Of a stretch of DNA of 64,000 bases, positions 43,411-51,923 are shown piece after piece. The position numbers and the translations under genes are program-made. The notes beneath the pieces are model-generated. The model saw only the letters and a list, made by a program, of their open reading frames with translations, did no database searches and was not told the DNA's origin. This stretch comes from Shewanella amazonensis SB2B (GTDB lineage Bacteria > Pseudomonadota > Gammaproteobacteria > Enterobacterales > Shewanellaceae): assembly GCF_000015245.1 (NCBI RefSeq), contig NC_008700.1:750001-814000 (forward strand), read 5' to 3'. The first letter of the stretch is position 1. Each line of letters starts with the position of its first letter.

Positions 43411-43442
43411 AAAAAAACCAGCGCCAAGGCGCTGGTTTTTTT
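43411..43442. terminator. Bidirectional terminator between chrA and lpoB
   Basis: AAAAACCAGCGCC and GGCGCTGGTTTTT form a perfect long stem around AA, with A and T flanks on both sides. Confidence 0.9.
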
Positions 43443-43458
43443 ATTGTCAGACCGGCAA

Positions 43459-44052
43459 TTACATGCCGAGAAATGACTTGGACTTGGTCTTGCGAATTTC
43501 TTTTTCATCGGACCATTCGATAAGGCCGGTTTCCAGATCCATCAGACGCATGGTCATCTTGTAGTACACATCCTTGGTGCTGCCTTCCTGCTTGACGATA
43601 CTGGACAGGTTGCCATAGAGCATGTACTGGGCGCCGATTTGGCGTCCAAAGCGGATGGCTGTTGATGGGTCAACCATGCCTGAGTTGTTTTGGTAATCCA
43701 ACTGCTTACGAACGGCATCCACCTTGGTCATATCGATAAAGCGGAACTTGCCGGAGCGCAGCAGCTTGTTGCTGATGGAGTCGGTCACTGACTCGGTATC
43801 TATGTGCTCTGAGGTTTTGTTTTTGATTTTGTCCACGAAGATGATGGGACGTTGTTTGGCAGTCATGGCGACCACTGGCGGGAAGGTCAGCATGCTGTCC
43901 ACCATCTTGGCGGTAATGGCCTGCAGATCGGTGGAACCGAAGTTCTCATTCACCGTTTCCACTTCGGTGGCGTCTCCGTACTCAACCCTGGATTGACAGG
44001 CGCCCAGGCCAAGGGACGCTGCCAGGATGAAAATCAGTTTGAAGTGTTTCAT
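43459..44052 (-). CDS. lpoB: Penicillin-binding protein activator LpoB
   Basis: A 197-residue lipoprotein with lipobox LGAC (ILAASLGLGACQS). The mature part matches LpoB: RPIIFVDKIKNKTSEHIDTE, SNKLLRSGKFRFID, IGAQYMLYGNLSSI and YYKMTMRLMDLETGLIEWSD. In E. coli LpoB spans the periplasm from the outer membrane to activate PBP1B. ATG 44052 lies two bases after the stop of the COG3014 gene, with GGAA upstream; ATG 44064 would overlap that gene. Confidence 0.88.
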   Translation of the reverse strand: MKHFKLIFILAASLGLGACQSRVEYGDATEVETVNENFGSTDLQAITAKMVDSMLTFPPVVAMTAKQRPIIFVDKIKNKTSEHIDTESVTDSISNKLLRSGKFRFIDMTKVDAVRKQLDYQNNSGMVDPSTAIRFGRQIGAQYMLYGNLSSIVKQEGSTKDVYYKMTMRLMDLETGLIEWSDEKEIRKTKSKSFLGM

Positions 44053-44054
44053 AG

Positions 44055-45434
44055 TCAGTTCCATTTACTTTTGATGTTGATTGAATAAAAGCGGATGTTG
44101 CTGCCCGTGTCAATCGCCCATACCAGGGTGGTCTGTCCGGGACGTATCTCTATGTTCCTGCTGGCATTGCCAAGGGTAACACTGTAATCGCCCTCAGGTA
44201 AAAACCGGCGGCCAATCTGTGCCTGTTTTGGCAGGGTCAACCAGCTGCGTAAATCGGCCTGTTCGCTTAATACATTAAAAATCTGCATGGCCACGGCGGC
44301 GCCATCAAATTCGTCCCGGCGTTTTTTGCTTTGGCTTTCCACACCGCGGGTCAGCTCTGATTTGGCATAGACCCGGGCAGCCTGGCGAATGAGCAGCGCG
44401 GGCAAGTCCTCTTTAAGGGCATTGATGGCGAGTGCATCAATGTTGGTGATGGTCGCCGGTTGCAAGGGGGTATCCAGTCCCATCAGACTGAGGGGTTGAG
44501 GCGCAGGACCACTGCTGCCATAGGTTGGCAGCGACACAGTTTGCCAGTTACCGCTGATGGTAAAGGGGACTGTCAGTGGCTGCTTGGCCAACACAAAATC
44601 TCGCTCCAGCAGCAGTACCAGTTGACCGTCCTGTTGGCCGGGCAATATGGCGTCGCCGAACCTGTCTTTAAATTCCTCATACTGAGGCATGGCGAGTTTT
44701 TTGGCCAAACGCACTAAATCCTGCTCCAGGTATGGATTACCCGGGAGGATTTGAGCGGCCTTGCGATAATCGATAAAGGCGTCGTTTTCTTCACCCAGGA
44801 GTTCATGGATAAGGCCTGTGGTGTAGTAGCTGTAGGCATTTAAGAAAGAACTGGTGACCTGACCTGCCTGCTGTTCGAGGCGGTTTATTTCACTATCCAC
44901 GGTTCCGTTGGCCATGGCCTTGACGGACTCTTTGGATTTTTCATAGCGTTTTTGCTCCTGCGCCTGTAATTCGTTGGCCCGGCGCACCTCCACCAGAGCC
45001 CCTTCAAAGTCGTATTGAATCAGGTAATTGAGCGCCTGATACTGGTGTAGCATCACACGCTCAAATCCCGGCCCCCGGTAGGGAATAACATTATCATTCA
45101 ATACCAGACTGCCGGCATTGGCACCGAGGTTGCTGAGGCTGACGGTGGCCTGGTCGTCGAATTTGGCATAGGCCGCAATGGCACTGCGGTAATAGTCCTG
45201 GCTTGCCTTAAAGTCGCCTCCGATCTGGGCGACCCGTCCCGCTTCCTGCGCATAGAGCAGGCCATCTTTGCCGCTGAGCTCAGAGCTCATTTGTGTCAAC
45301 GGCGACAGGGGTGTTGGGCCCGAAAGGGCTTGCTTTACCTGTGCCATCTGCGCCGGATAACTCATAAAGAAGCCGCCCATGGCGCAGCCGCCAAGGAAGA
45401 GCGCTGTCATGAGTACTGGGGCCCGTTGACTCAC
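44055..45434 (-). CDS. COG3014-family lipoprotein
   Basis: A 459-residue protein with lipobox LGGC (LMTALFLGGCAMGG). The N-terminal half is helical and TPR-like (DYYRSAIAAYAKFDDQATVS, LNYLIQYDFEGALVEVRRAN), and the C-terminal half is a beta-rich domain ending FYSINIKSKWN. The family is often next to lpoB-type genes; function is unknown, perhaps an envelope scaffold. It overlaps the def gene by four bases. Confidence 0.7.
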   Translation of the reverse strand: MSQRAPVLMTALFLGGCAMGGFFMSYPAQMAQVKQALSGPTPLSPLTQMSSELSGKDGLLYAQEAGRVAQIGGDFKASQDYYRSAIAAYAKFDDQATVSLSNLGANAGSLVLNDNVIPYRGPGFERVMLHQYQALNYLIQYDFEGALVEVRRANELQAQEQKRYEKSKESVKAMANGTVDSEINRLEQQAGQVTSSFLNAYSYYTTGLIHELLGEENDAFIDYRKAAQILPGNPYLEQDLVRLAKKLAMPQYEEFKDRFGDAILPGQQDGQLVLLLERDFVLAKQPLTVPFTISGNWQTVSLPTYGSSGPAPQPLSLMGLDTPLQPATITNIDALAINALKEDLPALLIRQAARVYAKSELTRGVESQSKKRRDEFDGAAVAMQIFNVLSEQADLRSWLTLPKQAQIGRRFLPEGDYSVTLGNASRNIEIRPGQTTLVWAIDTGSNIRFYSINIKSKWN

Positions 45435-45955
45435 AGTGGCGTCTCTCCCGCGTTCATCGTGTGCGCTTGTGCGGCCATGGTGACGCGTTCCAACAGGGTG
45501 ATGCCATCGAGATGGTCCAGCTCATGCTGAAAGATTCGGGCAATAAAACCATCAAGACGACCGGAGTAAGCATTGCCCTGTAAGTCCTGCCACTTGGCTT
45601 CGACCCAGCGATGGCGAGCGATAGACAGCCTTTTTCCCGGAACCGACAGACAGCCTTCTTCACTCGATTCCCATTCTGAAGATCCCGACAGCAGCGCAGG
45701 ATTGACCATCACCATGGGCTCCATCAGGGGCGCATCGGGATAACGCTCATTGGGGCGGGATGCGACGATGAAAAGCCGCTGGCTCACACCAATCTGAGGC
45801 GCGGCTATACCCACGCCTTTGGCCTGCAACATGGTGGCCATCAGGGTTTGCGAAAGCCTCTCCAGACTGTCATCAAATACAGTGACAGGTGCGGCTTTTT
45901 GGTAGAGCACCGGGTCACCTGTGATGGCGATGGGGGCGGTTTGGATGCTGGCCAT
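45431..45955 (-). CDS. def: Peptide deformylase
   Basis: The 174-residue enzyme has all three motifs: GVGIAAPQIG, EEGCLSVPG and HELDHLDG, whose Cys and two His ligate Fe2+ and whose Glu is catalytic. It removes the N-formyl group from nascent proteins. As it lies with slyX and lipoprotein genes rather than with fmt and smf, it is probably a second copy rather than the housekeeping def, which is not in this window. Confidence 0.93.
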   Translation of the reverse strand: MASIQTAPIAITGDPVLYQKAAPVTVFDDSLERLSQTLMATMLQAKGVGIAAPQIGVSQRLFIVASRPNERYPDAPLMEPMVMVNPALLSGSSEWESSEEGCLSVPGKRLSIARHRWVEAKWQDLQGNAYSGRLDGFIARIFQHELDHLDGITLLERVTMAAQAHTMNAGETPL

Positions 45956-45982
45956 GAAATTCCCTGTTCCTGCGGCGGATTA

Positions 45983-46207
45983 TTAGTAGTGCGGCGGCGG
46001 TGTTTCTTCCGCCTGGGTCGCGATATTGCTCGGTTCCATCGCCTTTAGCTTACTCACCAGCATCTGGATGGCGTGAGTTTGCTTGGCAACAACATCGTTG
46101 AGCTTAATGACTTCCTGATTAAGCTCTTCCACTGTCATTTCGGTGAAGGCGAGCTTGGTTTGCAGCTCTTCGATTTGCTGTTGCATTGCCTTTATATCTG
46201 TTTGCAT
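45983..46207 (-). CDS. slyX: SlyX protein
   Basis: A 74-residue coiled-coil protein (MQQQIEELQTKLAFTEMTVE and onwards) ending in TPPPHY, the typical SlyX tail. Function unknown; in E. coli slyX lies next to fkpA, and here fkpA is one gene away, divergent. It starts two bases past the stop of the WD40 lipoprotein gene. Confidence 0.88.
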   Translation of the reverse strand: MQTDIKAMQQQIEELQTKLAFTEMTVEELNQEVIKLNDVVAKQTHAIQMLVSKLKAMEPSNIATQAEETPPPHY

Positions 46208-46209
46208 TG

Positions 46210-47187
46210 TTACCTCGTTGACCAGTATTCCACTCTGCCACTGCTGCTGATACTGGCAACAGGTGTTTGTGGCAGGCCGGTTTCGGCCACTGAGTATACA
46301 ACGGCACCTTTGTTTTGCGGTCGATTGGAGAGACTTACCTGCCAGCGACCGGTTACTTTTCCATCTTTTGTTTGCCAGCGAAGCACTTCCCGAAAGGGGG
46401 TTCCCGTGAGCAAGGCCGTATTGCTTTGGCTGAAGCGGGCGGCAGAAAAGGTCATGGTGCGCTGCTTTATCCGTAATTCGCTGATGACTTTGCCTGTTTG
46501 GCTGGCAAAAATCCGGGCATCGGCCTTGGCGTCGGCGGCAAAGGCCAGCTCACCGTCGGAGGATATCGCCACTGCCAGTACCCGAGCGTCAAATTGCTGA
46601 GTTTGCAATGGCTGTCCGGTATCGGCCTGCCAGAGAATGGCTTGATAGTCGTTGCCTCCGCTGAGTGCCAGCTTGCCATCGGCCGACAGCGCCACGCTGT
46701 TGACCTTCTCGCTGTGTCCAAGGAAACGGATAAGTTTGGTTTGCCCGGCCACGAGAGACATCACTGAGCCATCGGCGAGTCCTATCAAGAGGCCACCGCC
46801 ATCAGAAAGCGCCAGCGCCTGCCCGGCTGAGGGCAGTGACCAAAGCCCCACCTGAGCGCCGTCATCTATCCTCCACAGTGCAACTGAATCCCGGCTTAAT
46901 GAGGCGGCATAAACGCCGTTGTCCGACAGGGCAAGGGCAATGGACTCGTTACTGGTTGGTCCGTGCTGCCATCTGTGCTTGAGGGTTTTGGGAGAGAGTT
47001 GCCACAGCTCAACACCAGCGGACTCGGTGCTGATGAGCGCCAGGCTGGCATCCTGGCTCAGGGTTGCACCATAACTTGGTGCGTCACTGAGCACCAACAC
47101 CCCATCGGCTTCCTTCGGGGAACAGCCTGACAAGAGCACAAAAACCAGTGCCAGCCACAGATTACATAGGTTGAACTTATTCCACAT
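46210..47187 (-). CDS. WD40-repeat lipoprotein
   Basis: A 325-residue protein with lipobox LLSGC (LVFVLLSGCSPKEAD) and WD40-like blades (GLLIGLADGSVMSL, VNSVALSADGKLALSGGND, VAISSDGELAFAADAK, SVAETGLPQTPVASISSSGR). The propeller should lie in the periplasm at a membrane. First gene of a five-gene operon with slyX, def, COG3014 and lpoB; the operon membership suggests an envelope role, which is inference. Confidence 0.75.
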   Translation of the reverse strand: MWNKFNLCNLWLALVFVLLSGCSPKEADGVLVLSDAPSYGATLSQDASLALISTESAGVELWQLSPKTLKHRWQHGPTSNESIALALSDNGVYAASLSRDSVALWRIDDGAQVGLWSLPSAGQALALSDGGGLLIGLADGSVMSLVAGQTKLIRFLGHSEKVNSVALSADGKLALSGGNDYQAILWQADTGQPLQTQQFDARVLAVAISSDGELAFAADAKADARIFASQTGKVISELRIKQRTMTFSAARFSQSNTALLTGTPFREVLRWQTKDGKVTGRWQVSLSNRPQNKGAVVYSVAETGLPQTPVASISSSGRVEYWSTR

Positions 47188-47332
47188 GCCCAGGTCTCAT
47201 TGCTGTCTGTATTTCCGGACAGCCCCCGCTTGGTGCTGCCCATGGCATAAGCTTAGTAACTAGTATAAAGTGGGGCGGTTTGATGAATAACAAAGGTTAT
47301 TGTAACCACTTGAGGACGCTAAGGAAGCTTCA

Positions 47333-48097
47333 ATGAAATCTATTTATAAATACTCACTGGTCGCCCTGGCCGTAGTAGGTTTAACTGCCTGTAATAAAGA
47401 AGAAAAAGCAGCAGAAGTTGCACCAGCTGTTTCCCTGACCACTGAGGCCCAGAAAGAAGCTTACAGTGTTGGCGCTTCCATCGGCAGCTACATGTCTGGC
47501 CACATCAAGGAGCAGGAAGCTCTTGGTCTGCCAGCCGATCGCGCTCTGATCGTTGAAGGTTTTGCCAACGGCCTGAATGGTTCCCTGAAGCTGACCGAAG
47601 AAGAAATGCAGACTGTGCTGCAGAATCTGGACAAGAAGCTGAACGACAAGCGTGTGGCTCAGGCTGAAGCGATGGCCGCCAAGAACCTGGAAGACGGTAA
47701 AAAGTATCAGGAAACCAACAAGGCCAAAGAAGGCGTAACCACCACTGAGTCTGGTCTCCAGTACGAAGTATTGGTTGCCGGTGAAGGCGACAAGCCAGCC
47801 GCCGAAGATGTGGTTGAAGTTCACTATGCCGGTACCCTGATCGACGGCACGCCATTCGACAGCTCTTACGATCGTGGCCAAACCGCGAAGTTCCCTCTGA
47901 ACCGCGTTATCGCCGGTTGGACTGAGGGTGTGCAGCTGATGTCTGTAGGTTCCAAGTATCGCTTCGTGATCCCGGCTGAGCTGGCCTATGGTGAGCGTGA
48001 CAACGGTACCATTCCTGCCAACTCGACTCTGGTGTTTGAGGTGGAACTGGTGTCCATCGAAAAAGCCGCCGCTGCCGAAGCCGCTCCCGCACAGTAA
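47333..48097 (+). CDS. fkpA: FKBP-type peptidyl-prolyl isomerase FkpA-like, lipoprotein
   Basis: A 254-residue protein with a helical dimerisation domain (YSVGASIGSYMSGHIKEQ, GFANGLNGSLKLTEEEMQ) and a C-terminal FKBP domain (VEVHYAGTLIDGTPFDSSYD, GWTEGVQLMSVGSKYRFVI, ELAYGERDNGTIPANSTLVF). It folds proteins in the periplasm. The signal ends in LTAC, a lipobox, so it is likely membrane-anchored, unlike soluble E. coli FkpA. Divergent from the slyX operon. Confidence 0.9.
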   Translation: MKSIYKYSLVALAVVGLTACNKEEKAAEVAPAVSLTTEAQKEAYSVGASIGSYMSGHIKEQEALGLPADRALIVEGFANGLNGSLKLTEEEMQTVLQNLDKKLNDKRVAQAEAMAAKNLEDGKKYQETNKAKEGVTTTESGLQYEVLVAGEGDKPAAEDVVEVHYAGTLIDGTPFDSSYDRGQTAKFPLNRVIAGWTEGVQLMSVGSKYRFVIPAELAYGERDNGTIPANSTLVFEVELVSIEKAAAAEAAPAQ

Positions 48098-48115
48098 TAG
48101 TGACTGTTGGAGTAC

Positions 48116-48138
48116 AAAGACGCCTCAGGGCGTCTTTT
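48116..48138 (+). terminator. Rho-independent terminator of fkpA
   Basis: AAAGACGCC (48116-48124) and GGCGTCTTT (48129-48137), loop TCAG, followed by T residues. Confidence 0.88.
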
Positions 48139-48238
48139 TTTTGGGGAAAAACCACCTCAAATGTCCGGAAAGTGATTGAGCAAGATTTTGAATTTGGTGC
48201 AATAATAACAACTCGCCGAATCGCGTTCTGGAGTACCA

Positions 48239-49675
48239 ATGAAGCAGGTCGATTTTCGAACTATCGATAAAATTTTCATCCGCATGTCCATTAACGACAA
48301 GATGTGGGTTGTGTTTTTGCTGTTTGTACTGGCACTGGGAACCACTGCCGGGTTGCGCTATTCCCAGAGTGTCGATGCCATAGAGGCAAGCTCGCTCAAG
48401 GCTGCAGAAGCCCGATTGGCAGGTATGCTGGACACGCTGAATGCCACCGGCCAGTTTGAGAAAGCCGCCAGTCTTGGATTAACCACGGGGCGTGGCAAAA
48501 ATCGCCATGATGGGGATTCAGTCACCGTCAGTGCCATTGCGGCCAATGGCCAGAGCTACTCGCTGGAACAGGATGTTCGCAGTCAGGAGAGCAAGGCACG
48601 CTCTGCGGCCAGTGCTGGCCTGCTTTGGACTGGCTTGTGGCTGTTACCGTTTGGCCTGTTTTTATACTGGGTGGCCACCTTTATCGGCGGTGCCCTGTGG
48701 GTGCTGTACACCACCACAGAGAAAATTGGCTCAGGGGATTTGACCTCTCGTTTAGGCTTCCACCCGGGGCGTGATGAGTTCGGTACCATTGGCTGTGCAC
48801 TGGATAAAGCCATGGACACCCTCACTGAGCTCGTTAAGGTGGTGAAAGCCAACGCCGACACCCTGAGTGATACTTCCGAGTCCTTTGAGCGGGAAATGAA
48901 GCAGAGCCTGCAGCAGATTAATCGCCAGTATGTGTCGCTGGACTCGGTTGCCACAGCCATGGAAGAAATGACGGCTTCAGCGCAGGAGGTGTCCAATATC
49001 TCCCGTCAGGCCACCGAAAAAACCGAGCAGGATGCCACCCAGGTGGAAAGCAGTTTCCAGCGGGTGCAAAAGGCCATTTCTGACATTGAGCAGCTGTCGG
49101 GGCTGATTGAACAGGCCTCAAGTTCAGTGGCGACGCTCAATGTAAACACGACACAAATCAACGAAGTGATCACCACCATTAATGCGATTTCTGAGCAAAC
49201 CAACCTGTTGGCGCTCAACGCCGCGATTGAGGCGGCCCGTGCGGGCGAACAGGGCAGGGGCTTTGCCGTGGTGGCAGACGAGGTGCGCACCCTGGCAAGC
49301 CGCACCCAGGCGGCAACCGTTGAAATTCAGGCCATGATTGAAAAACTGCAGGGCGAGAGCCGTAACATCGCCAATATTACCGAAAAGACGGTCAGTCAGG
49401 CCCAGTCAAGCAGTGGGGTTATTGCCAACATAGGCGCGGATGTGAGGGGTATTGCCGACTCCTCCCGTGCCATTACCGACATGAGCATCCAGATATCCAC
49501 CTCCGCCGAAGAGCAGAGCAGCGTGGCCAACAGTATTGCCGCAGAGCTCAGTGACATCCGTAACCAGTCCAACACCATACGTACGGTGGCGGAGCAGTCA
49601 TCGGAAGGGGTCGCCAGACTCGCTGAGGCCTCTCGCTCCCTGGGTAAGGTATTGGCCCGTTATCGCACCAATTGA
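48239..49675 (+). CDS. Methyl-accepting chemotaxis protein
   Basis: A 478-residue receptor with a first membrane segment (MWVVFLLFVLALGTTAGL), a short periplasmic domain of about 95 residues, a second membrane segment (LLWTGLWLLPFGLFLYWVAT), a HAMP domain and a long cytoplasmic signalling domain with ISEQTNLLALNAAIEAARAG and GRGFAVVADEVRTLASR. The short sensor domain could bind its ligand through a partner protein. It is monocistronic. Confidence 0.9.
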   Translation: MKQVDFRTIDKIFIRMSINDKMWVVFLLFVLALGTTAGLRYSQSVDAIEASSLKAAEARLAGMLDTLNATGQFEKAASLGLTTGRGKNRHDGDSVTVSAIAANGQSYSLEQDVRSQESKARSAASAGLLWTGLWLLPFGLFLYWVATFIGGALWVLYTTTEKIGSGDLTSRLGFHPGRDEFGTIGCALDKAMDTLTELVKVVKANADTLSDTSESFEREMKQSLQQINRQYVSLDSVATAMEEMTASAQEVSNISRQATEKTEQDATQVESSFQRVQKAISDIEQLSGLIEQASSSVATLNVNTTQINEVITTINAISEQTNLLALNAAIEAARAGEQGRGFAVVADEVRTLASRTQAATVEIQAMIEKLQGESRNIANITEKTVSQAQSSSGVIANIGADVRGIADSSRAITDMSIQISTSAEEQSSVANSIAAELSDIRNQSNTIRTVAEQSSEGVARLAEASRSLGKVLARYRTN

Positions 49676-49730
49676 TGCTGGCGGTTTGCTGAAAGTCTCA
49701 GTTGTAGTTTGTCACTGAGATTGAAACCGA

Positions 49731-49757
49731 AAAAAGGACGCCGATGGCGTCCTTTTT
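49731..49757. terminator. Bidirectional terminator between the chemoreceptor gene and zntB
   Basis: AAAAAGGACGCC and GGCGTCCTTTTT form a 12-bp perfect stem around GAT. Confidence 0.9.
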
Positions 49758-49758
49758 G

Positions 49759-50724
49759 TTAAAGCCAGCGTTTTCGGTAAAACAGCCAAAGCTGCAATAC
49801 CACCAACAGCACCAAAATGGCGCAAAAGAGGGCAAAGGCCCAGGGTGTGTCGGCGCCGGGGATACCACCGATATTGACGCCAAGCAGCCCCGTCAGAAAA
49901 CCCAGCGGCAGGAATACTGCGGTCACCAGCGACAGAAAATACAGCCGCTGGTTAAGCTCTTCGGATTGGCGGCTCATCAATTCTTCCTGGGTCACGCTGG
50001 CCCTGTCCCTGAGGGCATCGAGGTCTTCAATGGCGCGGGTGAGGCGATCGCGAATTTCCCGCATTTTCAACTGTTCACTCTTTTTAAACAGTTGCCCGGT
50101 TTCGGTTTGCAGCGTGGTAAAGGCTTCCCGCTGCGGCGCCAGATAGCGGCGCACCATGACGGTTTGGCGCCTGAGATCGGCAATGTCGTTTCGCAAATCC
50201 TTGCTCTTGCTGCCGACGACCTGGTCTTCCAAGAGATCCAATTTCTCTTCAAGCTCGTGAATAAAATCGGTTTTGCGGGTGGTTAACTTGTCACACAGGG
50301 ACAGAATAAACTCAGCCGGTGTCGCGGGGCCCGTTCGGGCTTCTATCAGGGCGGCTATTTCTTTGACGGATTGCAGGCTACGACGACAGGTGCTCACCAC
50401 CCTGTGCTTATCGGCAAACAGCCTAAGCGCCACCATGTCTTCCGGTGCTTCGTCAGGATTGAGATTTACTCCGCGCAGCGCCAGCAGCAGACCGCTGTCT
50501 GCCGCTATGGCCCTTGGCCGGGTATCTCGGGACAAGAGGGCATCAATTTCAAGTTTGGGCAAATCGGTTCGGTGCAACCACTCCCGTGCGGCTTGGGAAT
50601 GATAATTGAGGTGGACCCAGATATTCCCCTGTTCGGGGCTCCAGGCGCTCAGCGTGTCCTCATCGAGGGGGTGTCCGGCCCGATCGCCGCTCAGCCAATA
50701 GCTGTAGATGAATCCCTGTGACAT
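49759..50724 (-). CDS. zntB: Zinc transporter ZntB / CorA family
   Basis: A 321-residue protein with a large soluble N-terminal domain and two C-terminal membrane helices; the first is followed by the GVN signature in GLLGVNIGGIPG, with the second helix FALFCAILVLLVVLQLWLF. The GVN and the sequence of the soluble domain fit ZntB rather than the magnesium channel CorA (GMN). ATG 50724 has AGGA 7 nt upstream; the ATG at 50751 is less likely. Confidence 0.85.
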   Translation of the reverse strand: MSQGFIYSYWLSGDRAGHPLDEDTLSAWSPEQGNIWVHLNYHSQAAREWLHRTDLPKLEIDALLSRDTRPRAIAADSGLLLALRGVNLNPDEAPEDMVALRLFADKHRVVSTCRRSLQSVKEIAALIEARTGPATPAEFILSLCDKLTTRKTDFIHELEEKLDLLEDQVVGSKSKDLRNDIADLRRQTVMVRRYLAPQREAFTTLQTETGQLFKKSEQLKMREIRDRLTRAIEDLDALRDRASVTQEELMSRQSEELNQRLYFLSLVTAVFLPLGFLTGLLGVNIGGIPGADTPWAFALFCAILVLLVVLQLWLFYRKRWL

Positions 50725-50874
50725 GTTTGGTTCCTTTTCAAAGCTTTTCATGACACTAGCCCAGAGCGGGGAGAGGATTCAAGTACCGCTTTGGTGCGGC
50801 GAAGAGGCAAGAGCCGCGTGTATAGGATAAAATTTCCATATCGATAACGATGTTTGAATCACAGTGGATAGATT

Positions 50875-51249
50875 ATGGAGTACGAATTTCGCCGCAACGG
50901 CCTGGATGGTTCCGTGATGGCTCGTTTCAGCATGGAACATGAGGTGATGGGGCGATGGTTTGGTGAAGAGCTGGGTGACAAGCCCGCTGCTACGGCAGCT
51001 GTATTAACGGCTATTGCCGCGATTCAGGCCGGGGAGCTGCGTGAGTGGCGCTTGACGGGCCGGGAATTCAGCCTGGAGCTGGATGAAGAGCAAGCCAGGG
51101 TCTATGCCAACGTGCTGGGGTATGACAACCAGGATGAGCTGGACGATGGCATGTCCCTTTACGATGCAGAGCTTGAGGCCAGCTGTGGCCTCGAAGATTT
51201 AGAAGCCGCCCTGCAAAGCTGGCAGGCATTTTTAGTTGAAACCCGCTGA
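50875..51249 (+). CDS. yacL: YacL/UPF0231 family protein
   Basis: A 124-residue acidic soluble protein beginning MEYEFRRNGLDGSVMARFSM with MSLYDAELEASCGLEDLEAA further on, typical of YacL. Function unknown. It is monocistronic with a strong terminator. Confidence 0.85.
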   Translation: MEYEFRRNGLDGSVMARFSMEHEVMGRWFGEELGDKPAATAAVLTAIAAIQAGELREWRLTGREFSLELDEEQARVYANVLGYDNQDELDDGMSLYDAELEASCGLEDLEAALQSWQAFLVETR

Positions 51250-51262
51250 AACCCGGGGATTG

Positions 51263-51290
51263 AAAAAGGCAGCCTCGGCTGCCTTTTTTG
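51263..51290. terminator. Bidirectional terminator between yacL and narP
   Basis: AAAAAGGCAGC and GCTGCCTTTTTT form a perfect stem around a 4-nt loop, with A and T flanks. Confidence 0.9.
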
Positions 51291-51293
51291 TGT

Positions 51294-51923
51294 TTAGCGG
51301 TTCAGGTATCTGACCGCCATCTCGGTGCGGGATTTGGCGTTGGCCTTTCGCAGCAGGTTTTTCACGTGTACTTTCACCGTGCCTTCACTGATGTGCAGTT
51401 GCTCTGAGATCAATCGGTTGCTCAGGCCTTCTGCCAGCTGTTCGAGGATCTGCAGCTCTCGCGGTGTCAGGGCATCTATCCACTCGTTTTCGTCGGTCGC
51501 ATTTTTCAGCTCAAACAGGTACTCCTCCACCGCTTCGCTGATCACTCTGTGCCCCAGCATGGCGTGTTTGAGTTTTTCAAGCAGCAGATCCGGCTCTGTG
51601 TCCTTGAGCAGGTAGCCGTCGGCACCGGCCCGCAGCAGGCGGATTACATCCTGTTTAGCATCAGACACTGTCAGGATAACGATACGGGAGGTGACGCCTT
51701 CCTGGCGTAAGCCGTTGAGGGTATCGAGACCCGTCATGCCTTTCATGTTCAGGTCCAGCAGTATAATGTCCGGCTCGTCATTGGCCACCGCACTCAGAGC
51801 ATCCAAACCGCTGCCTGCTTCCCCAAACAGAGTGAAATCCTTATCAGATGCAATGAGCTGACAGATACCGCGGCGCAGCAGAGGGTGGTCGTCTACCACC
51901 AGAACTGAATAGGGCTTACCCAT
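51294..51923 (-). CDS. narP: Nitrate/nitrite response regulator NarP
   Basis: A 209-residue NarL-family regulator: receiver with VLVVDDHPLLRRGI, phospho-Asp in ILLDLNMKGMTG, Lys in GYLLKDTEP, and a C-terminal LuxR-type helix-turn-helix LTPRELQILEQLAEGLSNRL, EGTVKVHVKNLL. ATG 51923 gives the family length; it overlaps the narQ stop by eight bases. With NarQ it controls nitrate/nitrite respiration, and the divergent nrfA has a matching site. Confidence 0.9.
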   Translation of the reverse strand: MGKPYSVLVVDDHPLLRRGICQLIASDKDFTLFGEAGSGLDALSAVANDEPDIILLDLNMKGMTGLDTLNGLRQEGVTSRIVILTVSDAKQDVIRLLRAGADGYLLKDTEPDLLLEKLKHAMLGHRVISEAVEEYLFELKNATDENEWIDALTPRELQILEQLAEGLSNRLISEQLHISEGTVKVHVKNLLRKANAKSRTEMAVRYLNR

